DNA of 64,000 nucleotides, taken from positions 16,989,826-17,053,825 of the forward strand of contig NC_132926.1 of assembly GCF_047675955.1 (NCBI RefSeq), written 5' to 3'. The notes beneath the pieces were generated by a model that saw nothing but the letters and a program-made list of their open reading frames with translations, was not told where the DNA came from and searched no databases. Shown one piece after another: positions 12,515 through 31,054 of this stretch; the first letter of the stretch is position 1, and each line of letters opens with the position of its first letter. This DNA comes from Chlorocebus sabaeus (Eukaryota; Chordata; Mammalia; Primates; Cercopithecidae). The position numbers were made by a program, and so were the translations under genes.

Positions 12515-12995
12515 ATAGTAAGGAGGTAGGCAGTGGGACTCAACTTCGGAGATGGGGTTCCATCATTGGGCCAAATTGAGACTAGTTAAAATGGGACAGA
12601 GTGGAAGCAGCTTTCTATAAATTCCATCCACCAGAGTTTGTCAGTTTACCATTGCCATGTCAACACCTGGAAGTTATTGCCTCTTTCTATGGCAATGACT
12701 AGATGACCCAGAAGTTGCTATCCGTTTCCTAGATATTTCTGCATTTTCTGCCCCTTAATGTGCATGAAATTAGAAGTGAGTATCAATATGACTGCAGAAC
12801 TGCCTTCGTGCTGCTACTCTGGGCACCCTGCCTAGCCCCACAAGGAATAGTACCTCTACGGCTGCTGTGCACTGTTGCTTCAGTAAAAGGTGCTGTGTAA
12901 CAACACCGCTCAACTTTGAATTATTTCCTGGACAAAGCCAAGAACCCTACTAGGCTAAGACCCAGTTTGGGGACTCATCTGCCCTGAATCAGTAA
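12515..12995 (+). mobile_element. Solo ERV LTR, family not fixed
   Basis: LTR-like order: 'gggactcaacttcggagatggggttc', 'taccattgccatgtcaacacctggaagtt', a degenerate TATA-like stretch 'tatcaatatgactgcag', 'gctgctactctgggcaccctgcctag', a poly(A)-signal-like 'tcagtaaaaggtgctgt', and the terminal 'ggctaagacccagtttggggactc'. This matches my memory of an old ERV LTR with CpG-rich U5. No internal viral genes are next to it, so it is probably a solo LTR. Confidence 0.6.
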
Positions 12996-13788
<793 letters not shown>

Positions 13789-13917
13789 TTAGTTAATAGA
13801 AATATACAATGAGGAAATTGGTTCTTTTAAAATCATCAAAGTTATCAAGTGTCATTTCTAAACCTTAGAAAACAAAATTTAAATTTCTATTTGCTAATTT
13901 ATCCTCTAGTTAATCCC

Positions 13918-14804
<887 letters not shown>

Positions 14805-14832
14805 GTGCGTGTGTGTGTGTGTGTGTGTGTGT
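14805..14832. repeat. (GT)n microsatellite
   Basis: About 14 GT units with one GC interruption, directly abutting the inverted 5' end of the following L1. Confidence 0.95.
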
Positions 14833-15540
14833 TTTGAACTCTTACCCCAGCACCACTAACTAAATAGGGAATCCGTTCCCATTGCTTGCTTTTGTCATGT
14901 GTGTCAAAGATCATATGGTTGTAGGTGGAAAGTCTTATTTCTGGGTTCTCTACTCTGTTCCATTATTCTACATGTCTGATTTTGTTCCAGTACCATGCTG
15001 TTTTGGTTACTGTAGCCCTGTAATATAGTTTGAAATCAGAAAGCCTCTAGCTTTCTTCTTTCTGCTCAGGACTGCCTTGGCTATTCAGGTTCTTTTTTGT
15101 TTCTATATGAATTTTAAAATAGTTTTTTCTAGTTCTGTGAAGAATATCAATGAGTTTAATGGGAAAAGCATTGAATCTATAAATTGATTTGGGCAACATA
15201 GCCATTTTCACAATATTAATTCTTCCTATCCATGAGCATGAAATGTTTTTCCATTTGTTTGTGTCCTCTCTAATTTCTCTGAGCAGTGGTTTGTAGTTCT
15301 CCTGGTAGAGACCCTTTACTTCCCTTGTTAGCTGTATTCCTAGATATTTTATTCTTTTTGTGGCAGTTATGAAAGGGAATTCATTCATGATTCAGCTCTT
15401 GGCTTGACTGTTGGTGTATAGATATACTAGTGATTTCTGCATATTAATTTTGTATCTTGAAACTTTGCTGAAGTTGCTTATTGGCTTAAGAAGCTTTGGG
15501 GCTAAAATGATGAGGTGTTCTAGATATAAGATCAAGTCAG
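14833..15540 (-). mobile_element. Inverted 5' segment of an L1 (ORF2 RT region)
   Basis: Antisense L1 ORF2 sequence. Its left end reads back to the 'GGATTCCCTATTTA-GGTGCTGGG' area, and the sense segment that follows starts only about 25-30 nt later in L1 coordinates. Together the two halves make a twin-priming 5' inversion. The junction is near 15538-15545, where 'tagatataagatcaagtc' (antisense) meets 'aaaattgcaactggac' (sense). Not autonomous. Confidence 0.9.
15047..15388 (-). pseudogene. L1 ORF2 reverse-transcriptase fragment
   Basis: A 113-codon open frame on the minus strand, inside the inverted L1 segment, encodes the region just after the catalytic palm of L1 ORF2p. Recognisable motifs are [39 protein letters not shown] and the [15 protein letters not shown] stretch. 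It lacks the endonuclease, the FADD catalytic motif and the C-terminus, so it cannot make an active protein. It is open because this L1 is only moderately old. Confidence 0.9.
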
Positions 15541-15829
15541 AAAATTGCAACTGGACTCCTTCCTTACACCCTATACAAATCAACTCAAGATGGATTAAAG
15601 ACTCAAATTTAAAACCATAAACTTTAGAAACTCTACAAGAAAACCTAGGCAATACCATTCAGAACCTGGGCATGGGTAAAGATTTAATGACAAAGATGCC
15701 AAAAGCAATTACAACACAAGCAAAAATTGATTAATGGGATCTAATTAAAGAGCTTCCACATAACCATATAAACTATCAACAGAGTAAACAGACAACCTTC
15801 AGAAAGGGAGAAAACTTTTGCAAACCATG

Positions 15830-16176
15830 TGTATTAGTTCGTTTTCAAGCTGCTGATAAAAACATACCTGAAACTGGGAACAAAAAGAGGTTTAATTGGA
15901 CTTACAGTTCCAAATGGCTGGAGAGGCCTCAGAATCATGGTGGAAGATGAAAGACACTTCTTACAAGGTGGCAGCAATGAGGAAGAAGCAAAAGTGGAAA
16001 CTCCTGATAAACCTGTCATATCTAATAAAACTTATTCACTATCACAAGAATAGCATGAGAAAAACCAGCCAGCATGATTCAGTTACCTCCTCCTTGGTTC
16101 CTCCCACAACATGTGGGAATTCTAGGAGATATCATTTAAGTTGAGATTTGAGTTGGGACACAGCCAAACCATATCA
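15830..16176 (-). mobile_element. MaLR solo LTR (THE1/MST type) inside L1
   Basis: Reverse complement of a MaLR LTR: begins TGTATTAGTTCG on the plus strand and ends 'ggacacagccaaaccatatca', which is 'tgatatggtttggctgtgtcc' read backwards. It has TG...CA ends and the length of a THE1-class LTR (347 bp). The 5-bp flanks are ccatg and ccaca, as expected if an original CCACG lost its CpG differently on each side. It splits the L1, so it is younger than the L1. Confidence 0.9.
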
Positions 16177-16632
16177 CCACATATCTGACAAAGGTGTAAT
16201 ATTCAGCATCTACAAGGAACTTAAACAAATTTACAAGAACAAAACAACCCCATTAAAAAGTGGGTAAAGGACATGAACAAACACTTCTCAAAAGAAGACA
16301 TACATGTGGCCAACAATCATATGGAAAAAAGCTCAACATCACTGGTCATTAGAGAAATGGGAATCAAAACCACAATGAGGTACCATCTCATGCCAGTCAG
16401 AGTGGCTATTATTAAAAGTCAAAAAAAATAACAGATACTGCTGAGGTCATAGAGGAAAAGGAACACTTTTACACTGTTGGTGGAAGGGTAAATTAGCTCA
16501 ATCATTGGAAAGACAGTGTGGTGACTCCTCAAAGACCTACAGACAGAGACAGAAATACCATTTGATCCAGCAATCCCATTACTGGGTATACACTCAAAGA
16601 AATGGAAATCATTCTACTATAAAGATACATGC

Positions 16633-16881
16633 ATGCAGATGTTCATTGCAGCAGTATTCACAATAGCAAAGACATGGAATCAACACAAATGCCCATCAAG
16701 AATAGACTGGATAAAGAAAATGTGTTACATATACACCATGGAATACTATGTGACCATAAAAAGGAATGAGATCATGTCCTTTGCAGGGACATGGATGGAG
16801 CTGGAAGCTGTTATCTTCAGCAAACTAATGCAAGAACAGAAAACCAAATACTGCATGTTCTCACTTATAAGTGGGAGCTAA
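16633..16881 (+). pseudogene. L1 ORF2 C-terminal fragment
   Basis: An 82-codon frame encoding the L1 ORF2p C-terminus, with motifs MFIAAVFTIAKTWNQ, IDWIKKMCYIYTMEYY and the end FSLISGS. The ORF2 stop lies at its end, followed by L1 3' UTR. Upstream ORF2 is broken by the 5' inversion and the LTR, so this is a relic. Confidence 0.92.
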
Positions 16882-17114
16882 ATGATGAGAACACATGGAT
16901 ACACAGAGGGGAGCAACACACACTGGGGCCTACTAGAGGGTGTAGGGAGGGAAGAGGGAGAGGATCAGGAAAAATAACTAATCAATAGTAGGCTTAATAT
17001 CTGGGTGATGACATAATCTGTACAACAGACCCCTATGACACACATTTACTGATGTAACAAACTTGCACATCCTGCACATGTACCCCTGAACTTAAAGTTT
17101 AAAAAAAGAAAATC

Positions 17115-18324
17115 ACTGCACTAGACTAATACTTATCAACCTTTTGGAGCTATGGTTGCCCCTTGATAAAAGGGCTGAGTAACTCAATAAGAAAAGGACC
17201 TTGAAGACCAAAAAGAAAACAAACAAATAACAAGAGCAACAATAGAACTGATTCAGTAACAGTTTGCAAGGACCACATAGCAGGGTTTAAGTCACCATTC
17301 TACCTTAGTATTTTTTAAACTTAAGTTCATAGATAGGCAAAACTGAGTACGTAGCATTGATCAGTATTAATCCAGTGTAACAGGATATGTTTCAATGAAA
17401 ATAAATACTGACTGCTTAAGTATTTGTTCAAGAAAATACGATTGAGGCACTTCCTATGAACAAAGTCACTAAGGAAGTTGACCAGGAGGAGTCTGGCTAG
17501 AATGTAAAGGAAAAAGGAACAAATTGATCTCCAAGGTAATGGAGAACCTTAAAATAATAGATACTTGTTGACAGGAATGCTTTGAGCTGACAAATTCTAA
17601 AATATCCATTACAGCACATTAGTTAGGTTAAGGGAGGGAAGTGATTAGGAAATATTTACATATCAGTTACTATGCAACTTATTTTAAAGAGGCTCTTATT
17701 GTGTAACCTTTTATTATGAAATTAAATTTCTGCAAAAGTTTATTTCCTTAGAAGGGCAAAACTTTGCTGAAATTGTGAAAGTTTTTTAAAATTCCTCCTA
17801 GATAGGTCTGAATGTTACAAGAAATTACATGTGTTAAAATATTTGTTGTAGAAAAACGTGTGTACCCACTGTAAAGTCTAAACTATGTTTACCACAGTGG
17901 TTGATTTTATCCACAAACAATTTGGATAATTAATTCACTATGACATCTCTGATCTAGTTTTAATTAACTCACTCTGTATAAAGATACTGTGGAATTTTTT
18001 TAAAATTAGGAGCATAGCTAATGGTATATTTCCTCCTTTAAATAAATATTAGTGACATGTAGTAAGTTTAACAAAATAACTTTCAAGTACAATGCTTAAT
18101 CCCTATTTGTCACTACACGTAAAAGGTTGAGACACACTAAACATATGATGAAGTGATTTGAAAGCAAACAGGATTTTGACTATTCTAATAGAGATATGGT
18201 ATAAAGATGATGGGGTAACAACACTAAATTATCTTCTGGAAAACTCTTAAAGATTATGTTCAATTCTGACAAATATATTGTAAGGGAAATATTAAGTGGT
18301 AAAAGTATATTCCTAATGACTGAC
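17115..18324. other. Unique AT-rich DNA
   Basis: 1.2 kb with no gene, RNA gene or clear repeat. Confidence 0.5.
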
Positions 18325-18379
18325 TTCCCTCCCTCCCTTTCTCTCTCTTTGTCTTCTCTCTCTCTCTCACACACACACT
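18325..18379. repeat. Polypyrimidine (TC)n / (AC)n tract
   Basis: 'ttccctccctccctttctct' then CT repeats, ending in ACACACAC. Simple repeat. Confidence 0.93.
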
Positions 18380-18588
18380 GTTTGTTTTCTTTTTTCTCTT
18401 TAGTATTCCTTTGAAAATCCATCATGCATTCCCAAACAGAATAGGTTAAAATCATGAACCAACTCTGGCCAGAATATGGCACCCTCTTAGATTTGCCATT
18501 TTGCTATACATATGATTTTCAATGAGATAATTAATTGCCCTATGCTATAATTTCTTCACCTGTAAAATAAGAATAAGAGAAAGTTTTT

Positions 18589-18704
18589 TTTTTTTTTTTT
18601 TTTTTTTTGAGACAGAGTCTCGCTCTGTCACCCAGGCTGGAGTGCAGTGGCCGGATCTCAGCTCACTGCAAGCTCCGCCTCCCGGGTTCACGCCATTCTC
18701 CTGT
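18589..18704 (-). mobile_element. 5'-truncated young AluY fragment, antisense
   Basis: A T run (18584-18608), then only the 3' end of an Alu, stopping at 'cacgccattctcctg'. A perfect 12-bp target duplication, gagaaagttttt (18577-18588 and 18705-18716), shows the truncation occurred at insertion. 'cagtggccggatctcagctc' differs from the usual human AluY 'ggcgcgatctcggctc' and matches my memory of Old World monkey AluYR elements. Confidence 0.92.
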
Positions 18705-18749
18705 GAGAAAGTTTTTGATCGTATAATTGTTGTAAAGATTAAATGAGGT

Positions 18750-18806
18750 GGTATACTATATACATATATATACATACACACATACACATATATATATGTA
18801 TTTATA
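18750..18806. repeat. TA/CA-rich simple repeat
   Basis: Alternating TATA and CACA units ('tatatacatacacacataca') inside the right half of the split MIR. Confidence 0.9.
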
Positions 18807-18860
18807 CAAATAAATAGATCAGCAAAGTTCCCGGTTTATAATAAATGTTTGAAATGCAAT

Positions 18861-19661
18861 AGGTATTTATTTAGTATTATTTTTGCTCTTCTTTCTATAT
18901 TATTATATTTCTATAACAGCTTACAGGTAGATGACTGGAGTTTCTAACAGTTGTTAGATTTTTTTTTTTTTTTTGCAAAGGAGATTGAGTTTAAGAGAAT
19001 TTGCTAATTAAATTACCATATTTTGAATACATTCAAAAATTAATATTAGAATGATTGACCATATTCATTTAGGTACTCAGTGAAGAATTGCAAATATTAA
19101 TCCTACAAAGCCGAAGGACTTTTCAATGTTTTTACCCAGATAAACTGCCCTTCAGGCTGTTTCCATTCATATGGTGTTGGTGGTAACGTCACCTCAGTAA
19201 CTGTGAGACTGTGGGCTAAGGACATTTTGCTTTATAGATTTCAGTTTAATGGTGATCATTAATGAAGCCATCAAACCATTATAGACATGCAACAATGACA
19301 TAATGTGAAACATACATTTTGAGTTTTATGTTAACAATGGACATTTTACCTGGCTATTCTCGGCATAATGTTATAAAAATTAGTTTGAAGTGGCTTAAAC
19401 AATTGTAGTTGTCAAAGAACACGAACATGTAGAACACTGTATGTAACTTTTAGGAAATAGTTTTAGCAAACATATATCTTCAGGATTTATTTAAAGATTA
19501 TTTCAGGTGAAATGAGGGGCGGCAACATATTACAATCCATCTCTTAATTAACTTTCCCAAATTCCCTAAATTGAAGTTTTTATTTTGTTTCATTTATCTT
19601 GGCTTTCCTATGCAAGATAACATGTATTTTATTTTAATTTAATCCCGTTTTATAATCTTAA
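18861..19661. other. Unique AT-rich DNA
   Basis: No gene seen. Contains an isolated T17-type run at about 18960-18976. Confidence 0.5.
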
Positions 19662-24199
<4,538 letters not shown>

Positions 24200-25640
24200 A
24201 AATCATCATTTAGAGGTCTGGGAGAGGGGAAGAAACCAGCAAAGGAGATTAAGAGCATCCAGAGACAGAGGATAAAAACCAGGAGAAGGTGATGCTCTGG
24301 AAGTTAAGGATGAAAGCGTTTCAAGGAAAACAAATGTTAATTGGCATGAAAGGTTACTGATAAGTGAAATGTGGAATGGAATAATGGATTAAACATTGTG
24401 GAGAGATTGGTGATCTTGATAATATAGTTTGATAAAGAGTTGACGGAGGTAACCTGATTAGTGTGAGTTCAGGAGAATATGGGAGAGCATTAATTCTTTG
24501 ATTAGTTCTGCTATAAAACAAATAAATGGAGTGGTAACTACAGATGAAACTGGGGTGAGTAGAAGATTATTTTAAGGTGGGAAAAATTATAGCGTATTTA
24601 AGTGATGATGAAAAAGATTTGATAGACAGTGTGAAAATACAAATTTCGAAAAGTTAAAAAAAGTTATCCTCAAACAAATGATTGTCAACTCTTTATTTAA
24701 CTTATTAATGAGAAAATCAGTAGGTGGTAAAGAAGATTCAGAAAAAAGAGTTTAGAAATAAGAATGCAGAAACAAGATTGCAAAATTATATAAAAAACTG
24801 ATACCTTACAGCAACTGAACTATTATTACCTTTGGGATCATTTTTTTTCCCTGTGGGATAGAAATAATGTGTATCTTTACAGATGAAATAATTTGAAATT
24901 TATCAATTCACAAGTTAATGTCTAATTTTACAGGTTTGGGGATATAACCAATGTAGATAGGAAATCTAACAAAATTACATTCCTGAAGTTTACTGATTTT
25001 ATAAGTTATATTAAAATGCATCAAATATCAGATCAATTAATAGATGAAAAGTAAAATAGATTGATAGATTGATAGGTGAGAAAACAAGCATGGTAAAATA
25101 TTATCAATTTGGTCATGAGCTGTTCAATGTAAAATTCTTTTAATCTGCAATTTGTTTGAAAAGTTTTAAACAAAAATTTTAGGAAAAATACCAAAGAGCT
25201 TAGAGAAAATGCCAAGGATTAAATAGTTCCTAAGTAAAATTCTTAGAAAGTGCTCCAGTATTACTTTAGGAAAGCACAAAATAATGTTCTTGCCTCATCT
25301 CCAAATTTGAATTCTTCTTTGTTCGTAACAGAGGAAAACAATAACGTAGAACAAAGAGGGGAGAATTGCTGGACTAATGGTCTAAGGTAAGCAAGAGAAG
25401 AAATTCTATGCACAAGAAAAAGTGTTGGCCTTAGCCGGAACCATCAGTCATTCAGAGTATTCCAGGAAGGCAGAGCGTTTGGCAAGAAGATAGTTCAGGG
25501 TACATAGTGGTAGCGGTTTATGGACATTCTCTTCTGAGTGCTTCTGCTGGAAGCCAGAACTGAGATTTGAGAAAAGGAGATTTCAAATAGTCCGTTAAGA
25601 ACATGGCAGAGTATGAGTTTTGTGTGTTTCTCCACCTGTG
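24200..25640 (-). mobile_element. Ancient LINE fossil, L2/CR1-clade ORF2 region, antisense
   Basis: Several stretches follow, in order, the antisense L2-type reverse-transcriptase region as I remember it: 'gagaaggtgatgctctggaag', 'aaagcgtttcaagga', 'ttattttaaggtgggaaaaattatagcgtattt', 'caaagaggggagaattgctgga', 'gtgttggccttag', 'ccaggaaggcagag'. No frame remains. The length (about 1.4 kb) is unusual for such an old element, which mostly survives as short 3' ends. The family call is from memory and needs a repeat search. Confidence 0.5.
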
Positions 25641-27626
25641 TTCACTTGTGCAGGTGCAGGTGTGGTTTGGCAGCAGGTTGTATTTGAACAAAGGTATGGT
25701 TTTATCAGGTGAAAACGATTGAGTGCAAATGTCTTTGTGGTTCAAGGGAAACAGTCTTTAGTTGTGTTGGTAAGTTTTATGAAATTATTATAAGAAATAA
25801 AATATTTTTTACCTAGAAAGAAGTTAATTCAAGAAAAAATTGAGTTGTATGAGTGCAGTAATCCAGCTTTCCATTTCAATTATTCAGTTTACATTTTGGA
25901 AGTGATTCTTTGCTCTGTAAAATTAAATAGTGAGTCTTTCTGCTTAAGGACACACGTTTGGACACAGCTTCTACACTTCTCAAATAGTGCTTTCTTTCTC
26001 TTCCATTAATAATAGTAAGAGTACACTGAAAAGCTTGGTTTAGCAAACAAAATACAAATAGTTATGTATTGTTCTGGGGAAGCAATAATAATCATAGGAA
26101 CTGAGCTCTCATAATTGAAGGCACATTAATAAACCCTTAGTTTAGCCCACAAGTAAGACAAGAAAATATTCTTAATGGAATTTTATACTGGGTTATCAGA
26201 ATATGTTTCATGAAACTTTGCATTTTAAATGACTTTTTTTAAAGCTCTGATTAGCTTTTAATTTAAATCTGAGAAATTATCAGTTGTTGCACTTTTGCCT
26301 AAAAAAATCACCCTACATTATAATGTTAACTCATATCTAACTTTCTGTTCTTAAATGAATGCATTTAACTTCTTGTTACTTTAAAAAAAAATAGATAAAA
26401 TCACCTCAAGCAAGTTTAATGAAAAACTAATTATGCTTTTCTACCAGTATACTTAAACAAATAGTAATTGTATTATTGGTCTATCTTCTTTTCTGTTTCT
26501 CTGAAAAGTTGTGTTCCTCAAATGAATAATTACCTACAGAATAATTAAATGTTGCTGATATCGTCTGCTCATCCCCCTTGTACATAAAAACATCACATTC
26601 TGTCTTCTTGGAAATCTATCTCTGTCATGTTGTATAAGTTTACTGTCCATCACACAACTGGCATCGATCCCTACTCAATTACACAAGAACATAGCACTAT
26701 ATTAAAAGACAAATAAGGTTTAATTTTAATTATTGACAGTCTGTGAGTCCATGTTCCATTATAGATTAAAAGAACCAATTATTTTTAAAAATAAAGCTCT
26801 AATGAAAAGTCGTATGAATACGGACACAACATGGCTCTGTGCAATCTAAGCCACACTCTCAGGAGAAGTGTCTAAATCCCTCAGACCATCATAAATATGG
26901 CCATTGCTTTTCTTTAAAAACAAGACTCTTGCAGTACCTGGGAAATTATGACAACATTGGTTTATCTGCACTTCTAACTCTGTCATACTTTAGAGTGAAG
27001 CAGCTATTTGGACATGTGGATTACTTGGTGTGGTGATACATCGGGCTCTGCTAAGATCATGGCAATAAAAATTGTACATAGAAATGTGATGGAGGCTTCC
27101 TCTCAGAAGTTCTTGAGAGGGTCAAGAGAACATTAAGTGGCAAAGGCAAGCACAAGAAAGCAGCAAATCCAGGTAAAAGTTCCCCATTTATAGAACTTGT
27201 AGACCTTGTAGAACTTGTAGACCTCTTTCAGGGTCATAACTATTCAATGTGCATGAGTACACTTGAACTCCAAAAGGATCAAACATCTCTATGAATTCCA
27301 GGCTAGGACAGGTGAGTCTTTCTGACCTGAGCACTGGAAGAGTTTCCAATCTAAAGGATGACAACTTCTCTACAAAACTCAGTTTTAAAGGAATGTTATT
27401 CCTTCCACCATACACAGGATACCTGCAATGTTAGATACTCCCACAACAAGAATTGAACTTAGTGAACAACAGAACAGACTATCTCAGGAATCCTAATTGC
27501 AAGATAAAAATCAGATAGAATAATCACAATGCCAAGTCAAATAGTACTGCTGGAGTGCTGGAGGAGCAAGACAAACACCTAGAAACAACTAAATATATAT
27601 TCTTCATATATAAATATGTATGAGAC
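25641..27626. other. Unique DNA
   Basis: No gene. Holds an 18-bp tandem duplication at 27191-27224 (tagaacttgtagaccttg, nearly two copies). ORFs at 25518-25745, 26839-27036 and 27188-27415 show no recognised domains. Confidence 0.5.
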
Positions 27627-27649
27627 TGTGTGTGTGTGTGTGTGTGTGT
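27627..27649. repeat. (TG)n microsatellite
   Basis: Eleven uninterrupted TG units. Confidence 0.95.
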
Positions 27650-28072
27650 ATAGAGAGAGTACTTTAGGAAATTAAAATACAACATGCACATACACACATT
27701 CACACACACCCAAACTTCCTCAACTACCCCCTGACTTGTCTTCCTTTCTGTCTTTAATTTTTTTAAATCTTTATTGAGATATAAATGATATAGAATAAAC
27801 TGCATATATTTAAAGTATATGATTATTATACAGTGGCAAATCCATCATCATAATCAAGAAAATAAACATGTTCGTCATTTCCAAAAGAGTTTTTGTGCTC
27901 TCTGGCAATATCTACATCTCACTCTTCCCACTTTTTCCGTCCACACTCCATTCCTGGGCAACCAAAATGTAATAATACATTATATACTCTCTTTTCCTGG
28001 CTTTTTAAATTAAGCATAATTATTTTTAGATTCATTCATGTTGTTGTATGTATAAATAGATGATGTTCCTTA

Positions 28073-28320
<248 letters not shown>

Positions 28321-29863
28321 TTCCAATTTTTAATTTTTTAAATAAAAAAGGTAAATTATTTTAGAGGTGAAGATATTTTTATTATCATTTTGACATATAA
28401 TAATTGTATATAGTTATGGTGTACTATGTGATATTTTAACAAGTTTACAATAAAAATGATAAAATCAAGGTAATTAACCTATTCTTCACCTGAAACATGT
28501 ATCATGTATCATGAAAATCCTCTGTTTTAGCTTTTGAAAATATATAATAATTATTGTTAACTATAGTCACATTACAGTGCTATAGAACATAAGAACTTTT
28601 TCCTTCTATCTAGCTATATGTTTTGTGTCCATTATCCAGCCTCTGTCTATCCTCATCTCCCCTTTACCCTTCCTAGCCTCTGGTAACCAATACTCTACTC
28701 TTCATTACTATGAAACCAGATTTATTTGCTGCAACAAAAGAGTGAGAACATGTAGAATTTATTTATCTGTGCCTGACTTATTTCACTTTACGTGATATCC
28801 TCCTGGTTCATTGATGTTGCCACAGATGACAGGATTTCATGCTTTCTTATGGCTGCATACTGTTTCCTTGTGAATATATACCACATTTTCTGTATCTATT
28901 CATCTGTGGATGGACACTTAAGTTGATTCCACATCTTAGTTATTGTGAATAGTGCTCTGATAAACACGAGGGTGCAGCTGTCTCTTTGATAGCTATTTCT
29001 TGGACAATGACTTCCTTTCTTTTGAATATATACTCTGTAGTGGAATTGCTGAATTATATCTTAGTTCTATTTTTTGATTCTAGAGGAACCTCAAAACTGT
29101 TTTTCATAATAGCTGTATCCATTTACATTCCCACCAACAGTGTATAAAACTTCCCCGTTCTTCACATCTGCACCAACATTGGTTAATTTTATCTTTTTGC
29201 TAATAGTCGTTTTAACTGAGGTAAGATGATTTCTTCCGGTGGTTTTTATTTGAATTTCCCTAATTATTAGTGTTCTTAAGCATTTTTTCTCCATAAACCT
29301 GTTATCAATTGGTATGTCTCCTTTTGAGAATGTCTATTTAGAACATCGGGTCACTTGTTAAATTGGATTATACATTTGTTTGCAGTTGATTTGAGTTCCT
29401 TGAATATTCTGGATATTATTTTCTTGTCAGATAAATAATCTGCAAATATTTTCTCCTGTTATGCAGGTTGTCTTTCCACTCTATTGATCACTTCTTTTAC
29501 TGTGCAGAGCTTTTTTAGTTTGATATAGTTTCATTTGTTTATTTTTGTTTTTGCTGCCTGTGCTTTTGAAGTCTTGCCCATAAAATCTTTGCTCAGACCA
29601 GTGTCTGGTAGTATTTCGCCTATGTTTGTTCCAGGAGTTTCATAATTTGGGTCTCACATTTAAGACTCTACCTATTTGATTTCATTTTTTGATATGGTGA
29701 CAGATAGGGGTCTAGTTTCATTTTTGTGCTTATTGATATCCAGTTTTCCCAGCACCATTTGCTGAAGATACTTTTTTTTCCCCCAATGTATGTCCTTGAC
29801 ACCCTTGTCAATTATCATTTGGTTGTAAATAGGTATATTTATTTCTGAGTCCTCTATTCTAGT

Positions 29864-30058
29864 TCATCTATGTCTGCTTCTATGCCAGTACCTTACTATT
29901 TGTGTGACAATAGCTTTGTAGTATATTTTAAAGTCAGGTAGTGGTATGCTTCCAGCTTTGTTGTTTTTGCTCAGGATTGGTTTGGCTATCTGGGATCTTT
30001 TGTGGTTCCATAAAAGTTTGGGGATTTTTTTTTTTTTAATTTCTGGGCAGAGTGTCAT
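29864..30058 (-). pseudogene. L1 ORF2 fragment
   Basis: A 64-codon minus-strand frame with the L1 ORF2p motifs LLWNHKRSQIAKPIL and IPLPDFKIYYKA, from the region after the reverse-transcriptase palm. Isolated remnant of the inner L1; frameshifts lie on both sides. Confidence 0.88.
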
Positions 30059-30868
30059 TTGTATTTTGATAGGGATAGCATTTTATCTGTAGATAACTTT
30101 GGGTAATATGGTCATTAAAAAAATTAATTCTTTCAATCCACAAACACGTCTTTTTATTTTTTGTGTGTGTACTTTTAATTTATCAATATTTTATAGTTTT
30201 CATTGTAGAGATGTTTCCCTCTCTTGGTTAATTTTTTTCTAGATAATTTATTTAGTTTGTAGCTATTGTAATGGGATTGCTCCCTTGATTTTTTTCTCCA
30301 GTTTGTTATTGGTATATAGAAACACTAATGATACTTACATTTTGAGGCATCTTGCAACTTTATTGAATTCACTTATCAGTCCTAAAAGTTTTTTAGTGGA
30401 ATCTTTAGTTTTTTCTCTATATAAGACCATGTTGTCTATAAACAGTAACAATTTGACTTTCTCCTTTCCAGTCTGGATGACCTTTGTTTCTTTCTCTTGC
30501 CTAATTGCTCTCTCTCGAGGACTTCTGGTTCTATGTTAAATAAAAGTGGTACAAGTGAGTATCCTTACATTTTTCTAGCTCTTAGAGAAAAAGCTTTCAA
30601 CTTTTTCCGGTTTAGCATGATGCTAACTGTGAATTCGTCATATATGGTTTTATTGTGTTGTTTCTATGCCTAATTTGTAGAGAGTTTTTATCATGAAGCA
30701 GTGTTAATTTTTATCAAATGCATACCTGTATCTAGTGAGATTATCATATAGTTTTTATCTTTCATTCTATTGATGTGGTATATCACATTTATTGGTTTTC
30801 ATATGCTGAAACACCCTTGCATCCCTTGTATGAATCTTGTTCATTATGACATATTATTTTTTGATATG

Positions 30869-31054
30869 TTATTGGATTTGGTTAGTATTTTGTTGAAAAT
30901 TTTTGCATCTATGTTCATCAGGGATATTGGTCTGTAATTTTGTGTGTGTGCCCTTTTCTGGTTTGGACACCAGGATAATGCTGACATTGTTGTATACGTT
31001 TGGAATAAATTCCTCCTCTTGTATTTTTTGGGATAGTTTGAGAAGAATTGACAT
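30869..31054 (-). pseudogene. L1 ORF2 RT-domain fragment
   Basis: A 61-codon minus-strand frame matching the start of the L1 reverse-transcriptase fingers: a KIQEEEFIPNVYNNVSIILV-type stretch, KPEKGTHTK, and a degraded PDEHRCKNFQ where L1 has an N-I-D-A-K-type run. Remnant only. Confidence 0.85.

Larger units (their letters stand above)
15541..17114 (+). mobile_element. Sense 3' segment of the twin-primed L1
   Basis: Begins 'ctccttccttacaccctata' and 'caactcaagatggattaaag' (late ORF2), resumes after an inserted LTR at 'tatctgacaaaggtgtaata', and runs through the ORF2 C-terminus and 3' UTR ('acttgcacatcctgcacatg', 'cccctgaacttaaagtt') to an A-rich tail at about 17100-17114. Primate L1 of L1PA/L1PB age. 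Interrupted at 15830-16176. Confidence 0.92.
18490..18860 (+). mobile_element. MIR SINE split by an Alu
   Basis: The left half ('aatttcttcacctgtaaaataagaataa') and the right half ('ttgttgtaaagattaaatgagg', then 'gtttataataaatgttt') are the two parts of one sense MIR. They are separated by the AluY fragment at 18589-18704 and a TA/CA-rich expansion at about 18750-18806. Confidence 0.75.
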
